Position numbers and translations under genes: made by a program
Notes under the pieces: model-generated
The model's input: the letters and a program-made list of their open reading frames with translations, nothing else
Databases searched by the model: none
What the model was told of the DNA's origin: nothing
In this document: positions 38,582-48,917 of the stretch, in pieces
Layout: each line of letters opens with the position of its first letter
How positions within the stretch are numbered: position 1 is the stretch's first letter
NCBI RefSeq assembly: GCF_001506075.1
Contig: NZ_KQ947475.1
Span: forward strand, 1-64,000
Direction: 5' to 3'
DNA from: Vibrio sp. MEBiC08052
GTDB taxonomy: Bacteria; Pseudomonadota; Gammaproteobacteria; Enterobacterales; Vibrionaceae
DNA: 64,000 bases

Positions 38582-40624
38582 ATGTCGAACCCACTGCTCA
38601 CCTTTACGGACTTGCCGCCGTTTTCTCAGATTCAACCTGAACATATCAAACCAGCGGTCGAACAGGCGATTGCCAACTGTCGGACTAAAATCGAGGCGGT
38701 GCTTGAAGGCAATACTCAGCCGAGCTGGGAAAACCTGATTGCCCCGATTGAAGAGGTTGATGATCACTTAAGCCGGATCTGGTCACCGATCAGCCATATG
38801 AATTCGGTGGTGAACAGTGAAGCATTGCGGGAAGCGTACGAAAGTTGTCTGCCACTATTGTCTGAATACGGCACATGGGTCGGACAGCATAAAGGACTAT
38901 TTGAGGCGTATCAGAAAATTCGGGCCAGCGAAGCTTACCCATCCCTGTCTCAAGCTCAGCAAAAAACGATTCGTGATGCATTAAGAGATTTTGAACTGTC
39001 TGGTATCGGTCTGCCGCTGGCTGAGCAAAAACGCTATGGCGAAATCAGCAAACGGATGTCTGAATTAGGCTCCAAGTTCTCCAATAATGTACTTGATGCC
39101 ACCATGGGCTGGACCAAACATATCACCGATGAAAGCGAATTGTCCGGTCTGCCGGAGAGTGCCTTGGCTGCGGCAAAAGCGGCCGCTGAAGAAAAAGGGA
39201 AAGATGGTTATCTGCTGACGCTGGAAATGCCATCTTACCTGCCGGTGATGACCTATTGTGACAATCAGGCCCTGCGTCAGGAAATGTATGAAGCCTATGT
39301 GACCCGCGCCTCGGATCGCGGCCCGAATGCTGGCAAGTGGGATAACAGCGATATCATTGCCGAGCAGCTTAAACTTCGCCATGAAATTGCCAAAATGCTT
39401 GGGTTTAATTCTTTCAGTGAAAAGTCACTGGCAACCAAAATGGCTGAGTCTCCGGAACAGGTACTAACGTTCCTCAATGATTTGGCCAAACGGGCTAAAC
39501 CACAGGGTGAAAAAGAAGTACAGCAACTGCGTGATTTTGCGAAAGAAAACTTCGGTATCGAGCAACTGGAACTGTGGGATATTGCTTATTTCAGCGAAAA
39601 GCAGAAACAGCATTTGTTCCAGATTTCGGATGAAGAGCTACGACCTTATTTCCCTGAGTCCAAAGTTGTCAGCGGATTGTTTGAAGTGCTCAACCGAGTG
39701 TTTGGGATGACTGTGCAGGAGCGTGAAGGGGTCGATACATGGCATGAATCGGTCCGTTTCTTCGATATCTTCGATCAGAATCAGCAGCTGCGCGGCAGTT
39801 TCTATCTTGACCTGTATGCCCGTGAACACAAACGGGGTGGTGCATGGATGGATGATTGCCGGGGACGTCGGGTGACATCATCCGGTGAATTACAGTCTCC
39901 GGTCGCTTACCTGACTTGTAACTTCAATAAACCGGTCGGTGGCAAACCCGCACTGTTTACCCACGATGAGGTCGTCACGCTGTTCCATGAGTTTGGTCAC
40001 GGTATCCACCATATGCTGACGCTGGTTGATGTCGGTGCCGTCTCAGGGATTAACGGTGTGCCGTGGGATGCGGTCGAACTGCCGAGTCAGTTTCTGGAAA
40101 ACTGGTGTTGGGAAGAGGAAGCCCTTGCGTTCATTTCCGGTCATTACGAAACCGGTGAACCGCTGCCGAAAGCAATGCTGGAGAAAATGCTGGCGGCGAA
40201 AAACTTCCAGTCTGCAATGTTTATCCTGCGTCAGCTTGAGTTCGGGCTGTTCGATTTCACCCTGCACACCAACTATGATCCGGAGATCGGCCCGCGCGTC
40301 CTAGAGACGTTAGCCGAAGTGAAAGCAAAAGTTGCGGTGTTGCCAAGTCTGGAGTGGAACCGTTTCTCGCACAGCTTCAGTCATATTTTTGCCGGGGGTT
40401 ACAGTGCAGGTTATTACAGCTATCTCTGGGCGGAATTGCTCTCGTCCGATGCGTTCTCCCGTTTTGAAGAAGAAGGGATTTTCAATCCGGAAACCGGACA
40501 GCGTTTTCTGAATAACATTCTGGAAATGGGTGGTAGTGAAGAGCCGATGGAGTTGTTCAAACGCTTCCGCGGCCGTGAGCCACAGATTGATGCACTGCTG
40601 CGTCATTGCGGTATTGCCGCTTAA
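38582..40624 (+). CDS. prlC: Oligopeptidase A
   Basis: A cytosolic M3-family zinc metallopeptidase of 680 residues that degrades oligopeptides, including cleaved signal peptides. The zinc motif is LFHEFGHGIHHML with a downstream glutamate ligand in the ENWCWEEEALAF helix. AAAAGGAAT precedes ATG 38582. Position next to rlmJ matches E. coli and Vibrio. Confidence 0.96.
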   Translation: MSNPLLTFTDLPPFSQIQPEHIKPAVEQAIANCRTKIEAVLEGNTQPSWENLIAPIEEVDDHLSRIWSPISHMNSVVNSEALREAYESCLPLLSEYGTWVGQHKGLFEAYQKIRASEAYPSLSQAQQKTIRDALRDFELSGIGLPLAEQKRYGEISKRMSELGSKFSNNVLDATMGWTKHITDESELSGLPESALAAAKAAAEEKGKDGYLLTLEMPSYLPVMTYCDNQALRQEMYEAYVTRASDRGPNAGKWDNSDIIAEQLKLRHEIAKMLGFNSFSEKSLATKMAESPEQVLTFLNDLAKRAKPQGEKEVQQLRDFAKENFGIEQLELWDIAYFSEKQKQHLFQISDEELRPYFPESKVVSGLFEVLNRVFGMTVQEREGVDTWHESVRFFDIFDQNQQLRGSFYLDLYAREHKRGGAWMDDCRGRRVTSSGELQSPVAYLTCNFNKPVGGKPALFTHDEVVTLFHEFGHGIHHMLTLVDVGAVSGINGVPWDAVELPSQFLENWCWEEEALAFISGHYETGEPLPKAMLEKMLAAKNFQSAMFILRQLEFGLFDFTLHTNYDPEIGPRVLETLAEVKAKVAVLPSLEWNRFSHSFSHIFAGGYSAGYYSYLWAELLSSDAFSRFEEEGIFNPETGQRFLNNILEMGGSEEPMELFKRFRGREPQIDALLRHCGIAA

Positions 40625-40648
40625 ATCTTCATTTCTATACCTTGATGT

Positions 40649-40680
40649 AAAAAGCCCTGTGACATGTCACAGGGCTTTTA
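40649..40680. terminator. Bidirectional terminator after prlC
   Basis: AAAAGCCCTGTGACA and its exact complement form a long stem flanked by A and T runs. It lies between the convergent prlC and PAP2 genes. Confidence 0.9.
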
Positions 40681-40728
40681 CTATCAGCTATAAACCACCG
40701 CTTGTTGCGATAAAGTCGGTGTAAATCA

Positions 40729-43083
40729 TTAAGCTTGTGGTGAAACTGTAACCGTTGCTCCGGTACTTGAATAATCGATGCTCACTTTATAAGCCTTTCC
40801 ATTATTATCGGTGGCTGTCACCGTCTGAAAGATACCTTCCAGATGATTGGATGACAGTACGGTATAGGTCGTGGCTGTTTTCAGGGTGGGGACATTCAGA
40901 GTGAGCTGATTGGACGTTCCGATCAGGTAAATACCATTGGATGCATTCAGACGGGCGTTGTTGTTCAAATCAAGCTCTAGCTTACCGGCGGTCTGAACGA
41001 AGTCAGAGACGGTCAGCATTCCCTGAGAACGATCTGCAGCGCCCGCTTTGATTGAAACCCCGACGGTACCACCCTGTTGGTATAAGGTATTAGAACCAAA
41101 TGCCGTAGCAGATTTTCCGACCAAAAAGCCCCCATTGACAAGGGTTCCGCCTTGATAGGTATTGTGACCTTCCAGATATAAAGCGCCCGTGCCTGATTTG
41201 GTCAGCCGGCCTGCACCTGAAATATCATTCCACCAGTGATCTTCGGCATTAAATCCACCTTTTGCACTATCCATGAATACCGTTGTATTGACATCGAAAG
41301 CGCCATAACCGTCAGCTGCATCAACCAGGTTCAGACGTCCCCATCCGCGAGATTTATTAATCACCGGATAATTTGAATCGATTTCTGTCGTTGCCAGAAC
41401 GGCACGACGCTGATTGTCATCCAGATAAGGAAGTCGGGTTGCCAGTAAGGCTTCTGCACCTTTCGGCACTTCAGGGGCGAGTTTCGGCTCGTTGAGAGGG
41501 CTGAAACCGTAGGTCATATAAGCTTTGTAGCGCGCTTTCATTGCGGCATGATCGGCATACCGATCCGTTTTACTACATGGTTTTTCTGCATCAGTCGTAC
41601 AGTGGGCGTAGTCATAAATACTATCGTAACCCGCTGCTGTTGCTTTGGTCATAAAGTAGCTGTTGGCCTGACTGTAAGCATTGCTGGCCGTCGTTGCATT
41701 ATTGGGATCGGTCAGCGTGGCAGCTGTAATTGCCGTTGCCATGATACGTCCCCCGATAACATCCAACGGGGAGTGCATTCCGGCCACAATTCGGTTTTGC
41801 CCGAGATCTCCTGCACGGGCAACCATTTCAGCAAAACGCTCCGGAATCGCGTAAGCGTAGCCTAAGCCGCGGTCAAATGCTTCAGCCGTATGACCACTCG
41901 GGAAAGCCCCATCTTTTGCCCGGCTTGAAAACGTCTTGGTTTCCAGCGGAGAACCATTGAAATCATAGCCTTCGCTGTAGCCACCGCCACTTTTTTCACG
42001 GTAGGTGGTCCGGGCCGCACAAATCAGGCCACGCATCGGCGTGACAATTGGATTTGCCGGACGTTCGTAGTACTTGTCTGTGTCTGCTGTCCCGTCCGGA
42101 TTGAGGCAGGTGACGCGTTCTAATTGGGTTAAATCATTGATTTGGCTGTAAATCGATGCGGATGCGTCGTTGAATGAAGCCACATCGTAGTTATTTTTGC
42201 TGATGCGCCACGGACGAGGAGAGGCAAAATGATATTTTGGCGCTTGGCTGGATGCTCCGTGGGAGGCGATTGCATTGAGTAAATCCACCACATTACTGAG
42301 TTGTGTTGCATTACCACCGTCCGTGGTGGTGCCGTATCCGGTTTGTATATGGCTGGCAATCTTTTCATTCAGGCTTTTGTTATAAGTGGCTGAAGTTACA
42401 TCGACAGTGGTCACATTGTTGCTGTTATCGGTGAGAGTCACATCGTTGTTGCTGTCTGTTCCATAGGATGAGTGGGAATTGGCACCGGAGCGATAGTCGT
42501 CGGTGAGCGGGCCCAAACCATCGTTGAGACTGAAACCTTTATCCCGTTGGTCATCCAAATAGGCGAAGACCATGGCCGCTTTATCGTTGCGGTCAACATC
42601 TGGTGCTGACTGACCGGAACGCGTGAGTGTCGTGACATAATCAAAGTTTTCTTTCCAGACGGTCATGTCGCGGATGACATCATTTGAAAAGTTAAATGGA
42701 ATCGCCAGTGTCGTACTGGTTGAGCCCCCTCCTGCAACTCCGCTGTTGCCATTGACTGCGTTCAGCGTATTCGAGCCATTATTAGCCCAAGTATCATCAC
42801 CAGCGTACCAGATATTATCAAATCCACTTAAGATCTGAATAATCGGGTTTGAATCCGGGTCGAAGGCAACCGTATTTTTTGTGTCGTTGGTGGTTGGGAT
42901 ATCACCATCCACAACTGCAATATTTGTCCCGGTTAATACCGGTTCGCTGATAAGCAAACTGCCCGGTTTTCCCATTGGAATTCCCGGATTGGTATAAGTC
43001 TTATCGGAGTGGTTACATGCGGCCAAAGCCAGCGTGATGACTGACAATGTCAGACATCGGGTATGTACTTTATGATTTATCAT
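40729..43083 (-). CDS. PAP2-family acid phosphatase lipoprotein with autotransporter-type beta repeat
   Basis: A 784-residue lipoprotein with signal MINHKVHTRCLTLSVITLALAAC and lipidation site C23. The middle part has all three PAP2 motifs: FASPRPWRISK, FPSGHTAEAFDRGLGYA and NRIVAGMHSPLDVIGG. This indicates a vanadium-haloperoxidase-fold acid phosphatase. Near the C-terminus, GAGRLTKSGTGALYLEGHNT and the following TYQGGTLVNGG are an autotransporter-associated beta-strand repeat, but no translocator barrel follows. ATG 43083 has AAGGA eight bases upstream. It probably acts at the cell envelope. Substrate unknown. Confidence 0.8.
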   Translation of the reverse strand: MINHKVHTRCLTLSVITLALAACNHSDKTYTNPGIPMGKPGSLLISEPVLTGTNIAVVDGDIPTTNDTKNTVAFDPDSNPIIQILSGFDNIWYAGDDTWANNGSNTLNAVNGNSGVAGGGSTSTTLAIPFNFSNDVIRDMTVWKENFDYVTTLTRSGQSAPDVDRNDKAAMVFAYLDDQRDKGFSLNDGLGPLTDDYRSGANSHSSYGTDSNNDVTLTDNSNNVTTVDVTSATYNKSLNEKIASHIQTGYGTTTDGGNATQLSNVVDLLNAIASHGASSQAPKYHFASPRPWRISKNNYDVASFNDASASIYSQINDLTQLERVTCLNPDGTADTDKYYERPANPIVTPMRGLICAARTTYREKSGGGYSEGYDFNGSPLETKTFSSRAKDGAFPSGHTAEAFDRGLGYAYAIPERFAEMVARAGDLGQNRIVAGMHSPLDVIGGRIMATAITAATLTDPNNATTASNAYSQANSYFMTKATAAGYDSIYDYAHCTTDAEKPCSKTDRYADHAAMKARYKAYMTYGFSPLNEPKLAPEVPKGAEALLATRLPYLDDNQRRAVLATTEIDSNYPVINKSRGWGRLNLVDAADGYGAFDVNTTVFMDSAKGGFNAEDHWWNDISGAGRLTKSGTGALYLEGHNTYQGGTLVNGGFLVGKSATAFGSNTLYQQGGTVGVSIKAGAADRSQGMLTVSDFVQTAGKLELDLNNNARLNASNGIYLIGTSNQLTLNVPTLKTATTYTVLSSNHLEGIFQTVTATDNNGKAYKVSIDYSSTGATVTVSPQA

Positions 43084-43397
43084 AGGAAGTATCCTTACTC
43101 TCAATTAAACAATTTTTTCAAGCCGCACGAACCCCCACAACCTAGGAATATTGTGTCAGGAAAAGAGAGGGTATGCGTTATGTTAAAACCAACGACACTG
43201 TAACTATTTTTATTTTAGATTCAGCAAATTAGCATTGATATATGAATCAAATGTGACGTTTGTATGATGTATTGATGCCAATATCAATAATGAAAGAAAG
43301 CGGTGTGATAGTACAAAGATCACAAAGACAGGCGAGCATTTGATGGCCATTTATGGTTATAATCGTCACCCATGTATAAATAGCCAGTGATGTCACC
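43084..43397. promoter_or_regulatory. Divergent control region, PAP2 gene and uvrD
   Basis: About 310 bases. TATAAT at 43358-43363 fits a -10 element for uvrD. A likely LexA site overlaps the expected start. The left part holds nothing else I recognise. Confidence 0.5.
43372..43387 (+). promoter_or_regulatory. Probable LexA box of uvrD
   Basis: ATGT-N8-CCAG (ATGTATAAATAGCCAG) differs at one end base from the E. coli uvrD SOS box pattern CTGT-N8-CCAG. It lies just after a TATAAT element and 10 bases before the uvrD start, so SOS control is likely. Confidence 0.6.
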
Positions 43398-45572
43398 ATG
43401 ATGGATCCCTCTCTCTTAATCGACGGTTTAAATGATAAACAGCGGGAAGCTGTTGCAGCCCCTTTGCAGAATTTGCTGGTACTGGCCGGTGCTGGGAGTG
43501 GTAAAACCCGGGTCTTGGTCCACCGAATTGCCTGGCTGATGACCGTTGAACAAGCTTCACCGTTTTCGATTATGTCTGTGACATTCACCAATAAGGCTGC
43601 TGCCGAGATGCGCGGCCGGATTGAAGCGCTGATGATGGGCAGCGCTTCGGGAATGTGGAATGGGACTTTCCACGGTATCTGTCACCGTATTTTGCGTGCC
43701 CACTACCTTGACGCCAAATTACCGGAAGATTTTCAGATTATCGATTCTGAAGACCAGTTGCGTTTAATGCGCCGTCTGGTCAAAGCGCAGAATCTGGATG
43801 AAAAACAGTGGCCGGCTCGTCAGGTTTGCTGGTGGATTAACGGCAAGAAAGATGAGGGGATTCGGCCACAGCATATCGATACCTATCATGATCCGGTGAC
43901 TACGACTTATCTGCGATTATATCAGGCCTATCAGGAAGCTTGTGACCGTGCCGGCTTGGTGGATTTCGCGGAAATTTTGCTCAGAACGCAGGAGTTATTG
44001 CGAGAGAATCAGTTTATCCGCGAACATTATCAGGCTCGCTTTAAATATATTCTGGTGGATGAGTTTCAGGATACCAACAATATTCAGTACGCTTGGCTGC
44101 GGCTGATGGCCGGCCCCGATTGTCATGTGATGATTGTCGGTGACGATGACCAGTCTATTTATGGCTGGCGGGGAGCCAAGGTTGAAAATATCGAGAAGTT
44201 TGCTCAGGAATTTCAGGCGGTCAAAACGATCCGGCTGGAGCAGAATTATCGTTCCACCCAAACTATTCTGGAAGCAGCGAATACGCTGATTGCCAATAAC
44301 ACCGAACGGATGGGAAAAAACCTGTGGACAGAAGGTCAGAAGGGCGAATCCATTTCGGTGTACTCAGCTTATAACGAGCTGGATGAAGCCCGTTTTGTGG
44401 TGAACAAGATTAAAGTATGGCAGGACGAAGGCGGCGCATTGCAGGATACCGCCTTGCTCTACCGGAACAACGCTCAGTCACGGGTGTTGGAAGAGGCCTT
44501 GATTCAGGCCGGTCTGCCCTATCGGATCTACGGTGGGATGCGATTCTTCGAACGACAAGAAATTAAAGATGCATTGTGCTATTTACGTCTGATGTCAAAC
44601 CGCAATGATGATGCTGCGTTTGAGCGTGTGGTCAATACACCGACACGCGGACTGGGCGATAAAACGCTGGAAACCGTGCGTTTTGCTGCCCGTGAGCGTG
44701 GCTGTACCATGTGGCAGGCGTGTGTTCAGCTGCTGGAAGAAAAAGTGCTGGTGGGTCGTGCCGGTGGTGCGATGAGCCGCTTTGTCGAACTCATCAATGC
44801 GCTGGAAGACGACACATTTGAAATGCCACTGCATCGTCAGACTGACCATGTGATTAAAGCCTCTGGTTTGTACGCAATGTATGAACAAGAGAAAGGGGAA
44901 AAGTCGAAAGCCCGCTTGGAAAACTTGGAAGAGTTGGTGACTGCGACTCGTCAATTTGAGAAGCCGGAAGAAGCCGAAGAAATGACCATGCTGACGGCAT
45001 TTCTGACCCATGCTGCACTGGAATCCGGAGAAGGACAGGCCGATGAATTTGATGATGCCGTGCAGCTGATGACGCTGCACAGTGCCAAAGGTTTGGAATT
45101 TCCTCTGGTGTTTATGGTCGGTGTCGAAGAGGGGATGTTCCCGAGTCTGATGTCGGCAGAAGAAGCCGGCAGGCTGGAAGAAGAGCGTCGTCTCTGCTAC
45201 GTCGGTATGACCCGGGCGATGAAAAAACTCTACATTACTTATGCGGAAATGCGGCGTCTGTATGGGCAGGATAAATATCACAAACCGTCTCGTTTTATTC
45301 GCGAACTGCCGGAAGGATGCCTCGATGAAGTGCGAATGAAAGCACAAGTCAGCCGCCCGACCAGTACCGGGCGATTTAGCCAGAAAGTGGTCAAAGAAAG
45401 CTTCAACGAAACTGGCTTTAGTCTGGGGAGCCGGGTCAAACATCCGAAATTCGGTGAAGGCACCATTATTAATTTTGAAGGGGCAGGGTCACAAAGTCGG
45501 GTTCAGGTTGCGTTTAACGGTGAAGGCATCAAATGGCTGGTGACGGCCTATGCGAAGCTGGAAGCTTTATAG
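43398..45572 (+). CDS. uvrD: DNA helicase II (UvrD)
   Basis: A superfamily 1A 3'-to-5' helicase for nucleotide-excision and mismatch repair, 724 residues (E. coli 720). Motif I is [14 protein letters not shown], motif II VDEFQDTN, motif [17 protein letters not shown], then LEQNYRST and LMTLHSAKGLEF. The C-terminal Tudor-like tail GSRVKHPKFGEGTIINFEG, which binds RNA polymerase in E. coli, separates it from Rep. Two ATGs (43398, 43401) are possible starts. Confidence 0.97.
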   Translation: MMDPSLLIDGLNDKQREAVAAPLQNLLVLAGAGSGKTRVLVHRIAWLMTVEQASPFSIMSVTFTNKAAAEMRGRIEALMMGSASGMWNGTFHGICHRILRAHYLDAKLPEDFQIIDSEDQLRLMRRLVKAQNLDEKQWPARQVCWWINGKKDEGIRPQHIDTYHDPVTTTYLRLYQAYQEACDRAGLVDFAEILLRTQELLRENQFIREHYQARFKYILVDEFQDTNNIQYAWLRLMAGPDCHVMIVGDDDQSIYGWRGAKVENIEKFAQEFQAVKTIRLEQNYRSTQTILEAANTLIANNTERMGKNLWTEGQKGESISVYSAYNELDEARFVVNKIKVWQDEGGALQDTALLYRNNAQSRVLEEALIQAGLPYRIYGGMRFFERQEIKDALCYLRLMSNRNDDAAFERVVNTPTRGLGDKTLETVRFAARERGCTMWQACVQLLEEKVLVGRAGGAMSRFVELINALEDDTFEMPLHRQTDHVIKASGLYAMYEQEKGEKSKARLENLEELVTATRQFEKPEEAEEMTMLTAFLTHAALESGEGQADEFDDAVQLMTLHSAKGLEFPLVFMVGVEEGMFPSLMSAEEAGRLEEERRLCYVGMTRAMKKLYITYAEMRRLYGQDKYHKPSRFIRELPEGCLDEVRMKAQVSRPTSTGRFSQKVVKESFNETGFSLGSRVKHPKFGEGTIINFEGAGSQSRVQVAFNGEGIKWLVTAYAKLEAL

Positions 45573-45595
45573 TCATTTTACATTAGGTATCGCAG

Positions 45596-45913
45596 ATGCA
45601 TCCGATTTCAACCCAAATAACGTTTTTTGAGTTTCTGACGCCTTTTGTGGCAGAAGGGCTGAAAACGATTACCATTAGAGATCGAGCCGAGAGTCATTAT
45701 GTGGTCGGCTCCCAAGTCGAGGTGTTCACTCTGGAGACCCATCAAAAGGTGTGTGATATTGAAATTATTGCGGTTGAGCCGCTCCGGTTTGATGAGATCA
45801 ACCAATTCCACGCCCGGCAGGAACATCTGCCATTACCGCAACTGAAAGCATTGATACGAGACGTCTACCCAGAGACGGATGAGCTATTTATGATTACATT
45901 TAAGCGATTGTAA
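45596..45913 (+). CDS. yqfB: ASCH-domain N4-acetylcytidine amidohydrolase YqfB
   Basis: A 105-residue ASCH-fold protein with ITFFEFLTPFVAEGLKTITIRD and the catalytic-type Lys, Thr and Glu residues of E. coli YqfB, which deacetylates N4-acetylcytidine. It starts 23 bases after uvrD and may be co-transcribed. Size fits the family (103). Confidence 0.88.
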   Translation: MHPISTQITFFEFLTPFVAEGLKTITIRDRAESHYVVGSQVEVFTLETHQKVCDIEIIAVEPLRFDEINQFHARQEHLPLPQLKALIRDVYPETDELFMITFKRL

Positions 45914-46403
45914 TTTTAACGAATCTTGCATTATCCCCTCATTCTCAGCCGCGCAGCATGCGTGAGTCGATTATTTTTTATCCTTTTTCTCTCTTGGAAG
46001 TAATCTGTTTTGACCCCATATTCAGAAACGGAGGGTGTCGAAGCGGTTTGCCACGCCCGGAGAACCGATACCGGCGCACAGCAGAACAAGCTTTGATACC
46101 CAAAAAATGATTCAGTGCTCTTCGTGAGCTTATTGTTGGTCATCGTGAGGTAAATGCTATGCATCGTTGCTCATCAATCAAGTTTTCAATCGCTGAGTCC
46201 GGATATCTACAAGGAATGCATACGACGCATCACTGGCCGGCAGCAATGACTTTCCCTCATTTCCCGGGAGGAAAAGTATTTTCTATTGACAATCAGTTAC
46301 CCAAGCCACCACCGCGGGTGATATTCACTATCGATCTGTCTCAAATCTTGAGAGAGCGAGTCTTACATTAGCGCGGTTAGATTCACTTTCAAGGGAGCAT
46401 AAG
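45914..46403. other. Intergenic stretch between yqfB and the Csr sRNA
   Basis: About 490 bases. A 70-codon frame at 46159 lacks a good start signal and recognisable sequence. I see no convincing RNA gene here apart from the sRNA terminator at the right edge. Confidence 0.45.
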
Positions 46404-46716
46404 AAAAACCCCGGGAGCAATTGCCCACCGGGGTTCTGTTCTTTGCTTGCAGCCATCCTGCTACGATAAGTGCGTCCTGCATCTAATCCATGATCAGTCT
46501 GCTGAATCCTTCAGCCGATCCTTCCATCGCCTTCCTAGCGGTGTCCTCGACGTCCTCGTCTGCTAACCATCCTGTTAGCACGGTCATCCCTGAACGGTTC
46601 CCACATCATCCTGATGTATCTTACTCTTCCTGAGTGTGTCCATCGTTCCCTGTTCGTGACCATCCTGTCAACGAATCAATTCCTTTCGATGTTCCCTTCG
46701 TCAACTCCCTGCTGAC
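46404..46716 (-). ncRNA. csrB: CsrB-family regulatory sRNA
   Basis: Read on the minus strand, this stretch contains about 20 GGA triplets, many as CAGGATG, AGGGA or AGGAAG in hairpin loops, and ends in a GC-rich hairpin with a T run (46404-46437). The opening GTCAGCAGGGAGTTGACGAA resembles the start of enterobacterial CsrB. CsrB RNAs sequester the translational regulator CsrA; in Vibrio they act under VarS/VarA. A TAATATATA element at 46721-46729 fits a -10 box, placing the start near 46716, uncertain by a few bases. No open frame covers it. Confidence 0.9.
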
Positions 46717-46861
46717 AAGTTATATATTACGTTTCTGTCCGTATTCGGCAATCTTATGGGGTCACAGAATTTGGATGAACAGCTGATTGATAAATATACA
46801 TTTCAATATTATTCAATAAGTTAATGTGATATTTGTGAAAATGTCGTCAGTCTGAATCTCT

Positions 46862-46909
46862 ATTGGCTCACTCATTTGTAAGAGATCTCTTACAATCGAG
46901 CGAGCCAAT
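46862..46909. repeat. 48-nt near-perfect palindrome after ggt
   Basis: Two 24-base halves match as inverted repeats at 21 of 24 positions, centred on AAGAGA/TCTCTT. It begins 22 bases beyond the ggt stop. No T run follows in either direction. It may still end ggt transcription or protect its mRNA. Confidence 0.75.
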
Positions 46910-46931
46910 TAGCTATGCTACTGGTTACATT

Positions 46932-48677
46932 TTATTCTCCGATCGCGATTCCTTCTCGCCGTGGATCGGCAGCGCCTTCCAGACCGTCTTTCGTGAGGCG
47001 AATCGCATGAAGTCCGGAGTTCAGATCGCGAACATTCACCTCATAGCCTATCTTTTCCAGTGCTGGTTTGAGTTGTTCTGCTCGGGTGCCTTGTTCAAGA
47101 TCGACGGGGCCGAAACGATCAACAATATGGGGCATATTTAAAGCTTGTTGGATATCTTGTCCCCAAGTCAGATGTGCGATCAGTGCCTGAGCGACGTAGC
47201 CGATAATGCGGCTGCCACCGGGAGAACCAATCGCCAGATAAGGCTGACCATCTTTTAGCACAATCGTTGGTGCCATTGAGGAACGAGGGCGCTTACCCGG
47301 TTCGACGCGGTTTGCGACGGGGGCATCCCCGTCATGGGATTTGAATGAGAAATCCGTGAGTTCATTGTTGAGCAAAAATCCCCGCACCATCAGGCGGGAA
47401 CCGAACCCATTTTCAATGGTGGTCGTTATCGATACGACATTCCCTTCCCGGTCAACAATATTAAAATGACTGGTACAGGGGAGTTCGATGGCCTGATCCG
47501 TACCGAGTTGCATGGCGTGTTGCCACGGTGGGCTACCGGCTGAAACATCAGTCAGTGGTTTACCGGGCTGAATGAGTTGCGCGCGCTCGGCAAGGTAGTC
47601 TGGATCCACAAGTCCCTGAGTCGGCATCGGCACAAAGTCTTCATCTGCCATGAACTTCCCGCGGTCAGCAAAGGCTAAGCGTGAAGCATCAGCGAGCACC
47701 TGCCATGATTTCTCACTATCGGGCCCCCACTTCTTCAGATCAAAGTGTTGCGCCATGGAGAGAATTTGTCCGACGGTGAGTGCCCCTGAACTGGGTGGCC
47801 CCATGCCGCAGACATCATATCCCTGATAGCCGGCACAAACGGGCTGGCGCTCTTTAATGGTATAATTGTTAAAGTCTGTTTGTGACAAAACCCCGGGATT
47901 ACCGGGTGCATTGCGAACGGTTTTCACGATATCTTTGGCGATGTCTCCGCGATAGAACGCATCAGCACCACCGTTGGCGATCAGCGTTAATGTTTGGGCG
48001 TATTGCGGATTTTTGAGCAGCGTACCGGCGGGTTTCGGATTCCCTTGAGTGTCAAAAAAGTAATCGCGCGTTCCTGAATACCGACTCAGACGCTGAGTAT
48101 CATCGGCAATTTGTTTGGCGAGACGCGGACTAATACGAAACCCTTGCTGCGCCTGTTCAATGGCTGGGGCAAAGAGTTTTTTCCAAGGTAGCTTGCCATA
48201 TTTTTGATGGGTTTCCCAAAGCAGTTTTACAGTGCCGGGAGTACCGACAGAACGGCCACCGACAACCGCATCGTAAAATTGGAGTGGCTGTCCTTGCTCA
48301 TCCAAAAACAGTTCAGGCGTGGCCTGCACAGGCGCTGTTTCTCTGGCATCAAACGTCGTGAGATGCTGTTTTTTCTGATCCCAGTACACCATGAATGCTC
48401 CCCCACCGATACCTGACGATTGGGGCTCGACTAAACCGAGCATCAGTTGCACCGCGACCATCGCATCGATGGCATTACCGCCCTGACGAAGGATATCTGC
48501 GCCTGTTTTGGCTGCGAGTGGGTTTGCCGCTGTGACCATCCACTGTTTGGCATGAGTCAGTGTTTTGACATTATGACCGGTGTTGATTTCTGGTGCGACA
48601 GAATCAGCAACCTGTGCAGCGTGAATGTTTAGGGTGGTGAACAACCCTGAGAGTATGAGTAATGTTTTTATTTTCAC
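46932..48677 (-). CDS. ggt: Gamma-glutamyltranspeptidase
   Basis: A periplasmic self-cleaving enzyme that hydrolyses or transfers the gamma-glutamyl group of glutathione; 581 residues. The nucleophile threonine that starts the small subunit lies in [14 protein letters not shown]. The large subunit holds [20 protein letters not shown], and the [14 protein letters not shown] segment lies near the C-terminus. The signal peptide [20 protein letters not shown] begins at GTG 48677, which has GGAGG eight bases upstream; ATG 48692 itself overlaps that ribosome site and is less likely. Confidence 0.93.
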   Translation of the reverse strand: MKIKTLLILSGLFTTLNIHAAQVADSVAPEINTGHNVKTLTHAKQWMVTAANPLAAKTGADILRQGGNAIDAMVAVQLMLGLVEPQSSGIGGGAFMVYWDQKKQHLTTFDARETAPVQATPELFLDEQGQPLQFYDAVVGGRSVGTPGTVKLLWETHQKYGKLPWKKLFAPAIEQAQQGFRISPRLAKQIADDTQRLSRYSGTRDYFFDTQGNPKPAGTLLKNPQYAQTLTLIANGGADAFYRGDIAKDIVKTVRNAPGNPGVLSQTDFNNYTIKERQPVCAGYQGYDVCGMGPPSSGALTVGQILSMAQHFDLKKWGPDSEKSWQVLADASRLAFADRGKFMADEDFVPMPTQGLVDPDYLAERAQLIQPGKPLTDVSAGSPPWQHAMQLGTDQAIELPCTSHFNIVDREGNVVSITTTIENGFGSRLMVRGFLLNNELTDFSFKSHDGDAPVANRVEPGKRPRSSMAPTIVLKDGQPYLAIGSPGGSRIIGYVAQALIAHLTWGQDIQQALNMPHIVDRFGPVDLEQGTRAEQLKPALEKIGYEVNVRDLNSGLHAIRLTKDGLEGAADPRREGIAIGE

Positions 48678-48917
48678 CGGGGAAACCTCCATGTTGCATT
48701 AACATTTATGCAACACTTAGAATGACATTTCATGTCTTATAAATCCAGAGGCTTAACGTGATTTGTATCGGGTGACTCGTTTTTGCATCACCCGGCTTAA
48801 AACGTCACAGCGATGTCAGTGACGTAAATGCGTGATAACTGCTCATCAGACCGGGGACGGAGAAAATGACACCGCATAGTTCGTCAATTTTCTGCTTTCG
48901 TCCCAAATAATTATTAA

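Noticed and set aside
44595..45443. Long minus-strand frame of 282 codons
   Set aside because: It lies wholly inside uvrD on the opposite strand, is rich in His and Phe, and has no family resemblance.
46159..46371. Possible 70-residue gene
   Set aside because: Composition is not protein-like, and no family or neighbour supports it.
46440..46716. Repeated CATCCTG units resembling a short-repeat array
   Set aside because: Spacing is irregular and units are short; read on the other strand they are the GGA loops of a CsrB-type sRNA, not CRISPR or tandem repeats.
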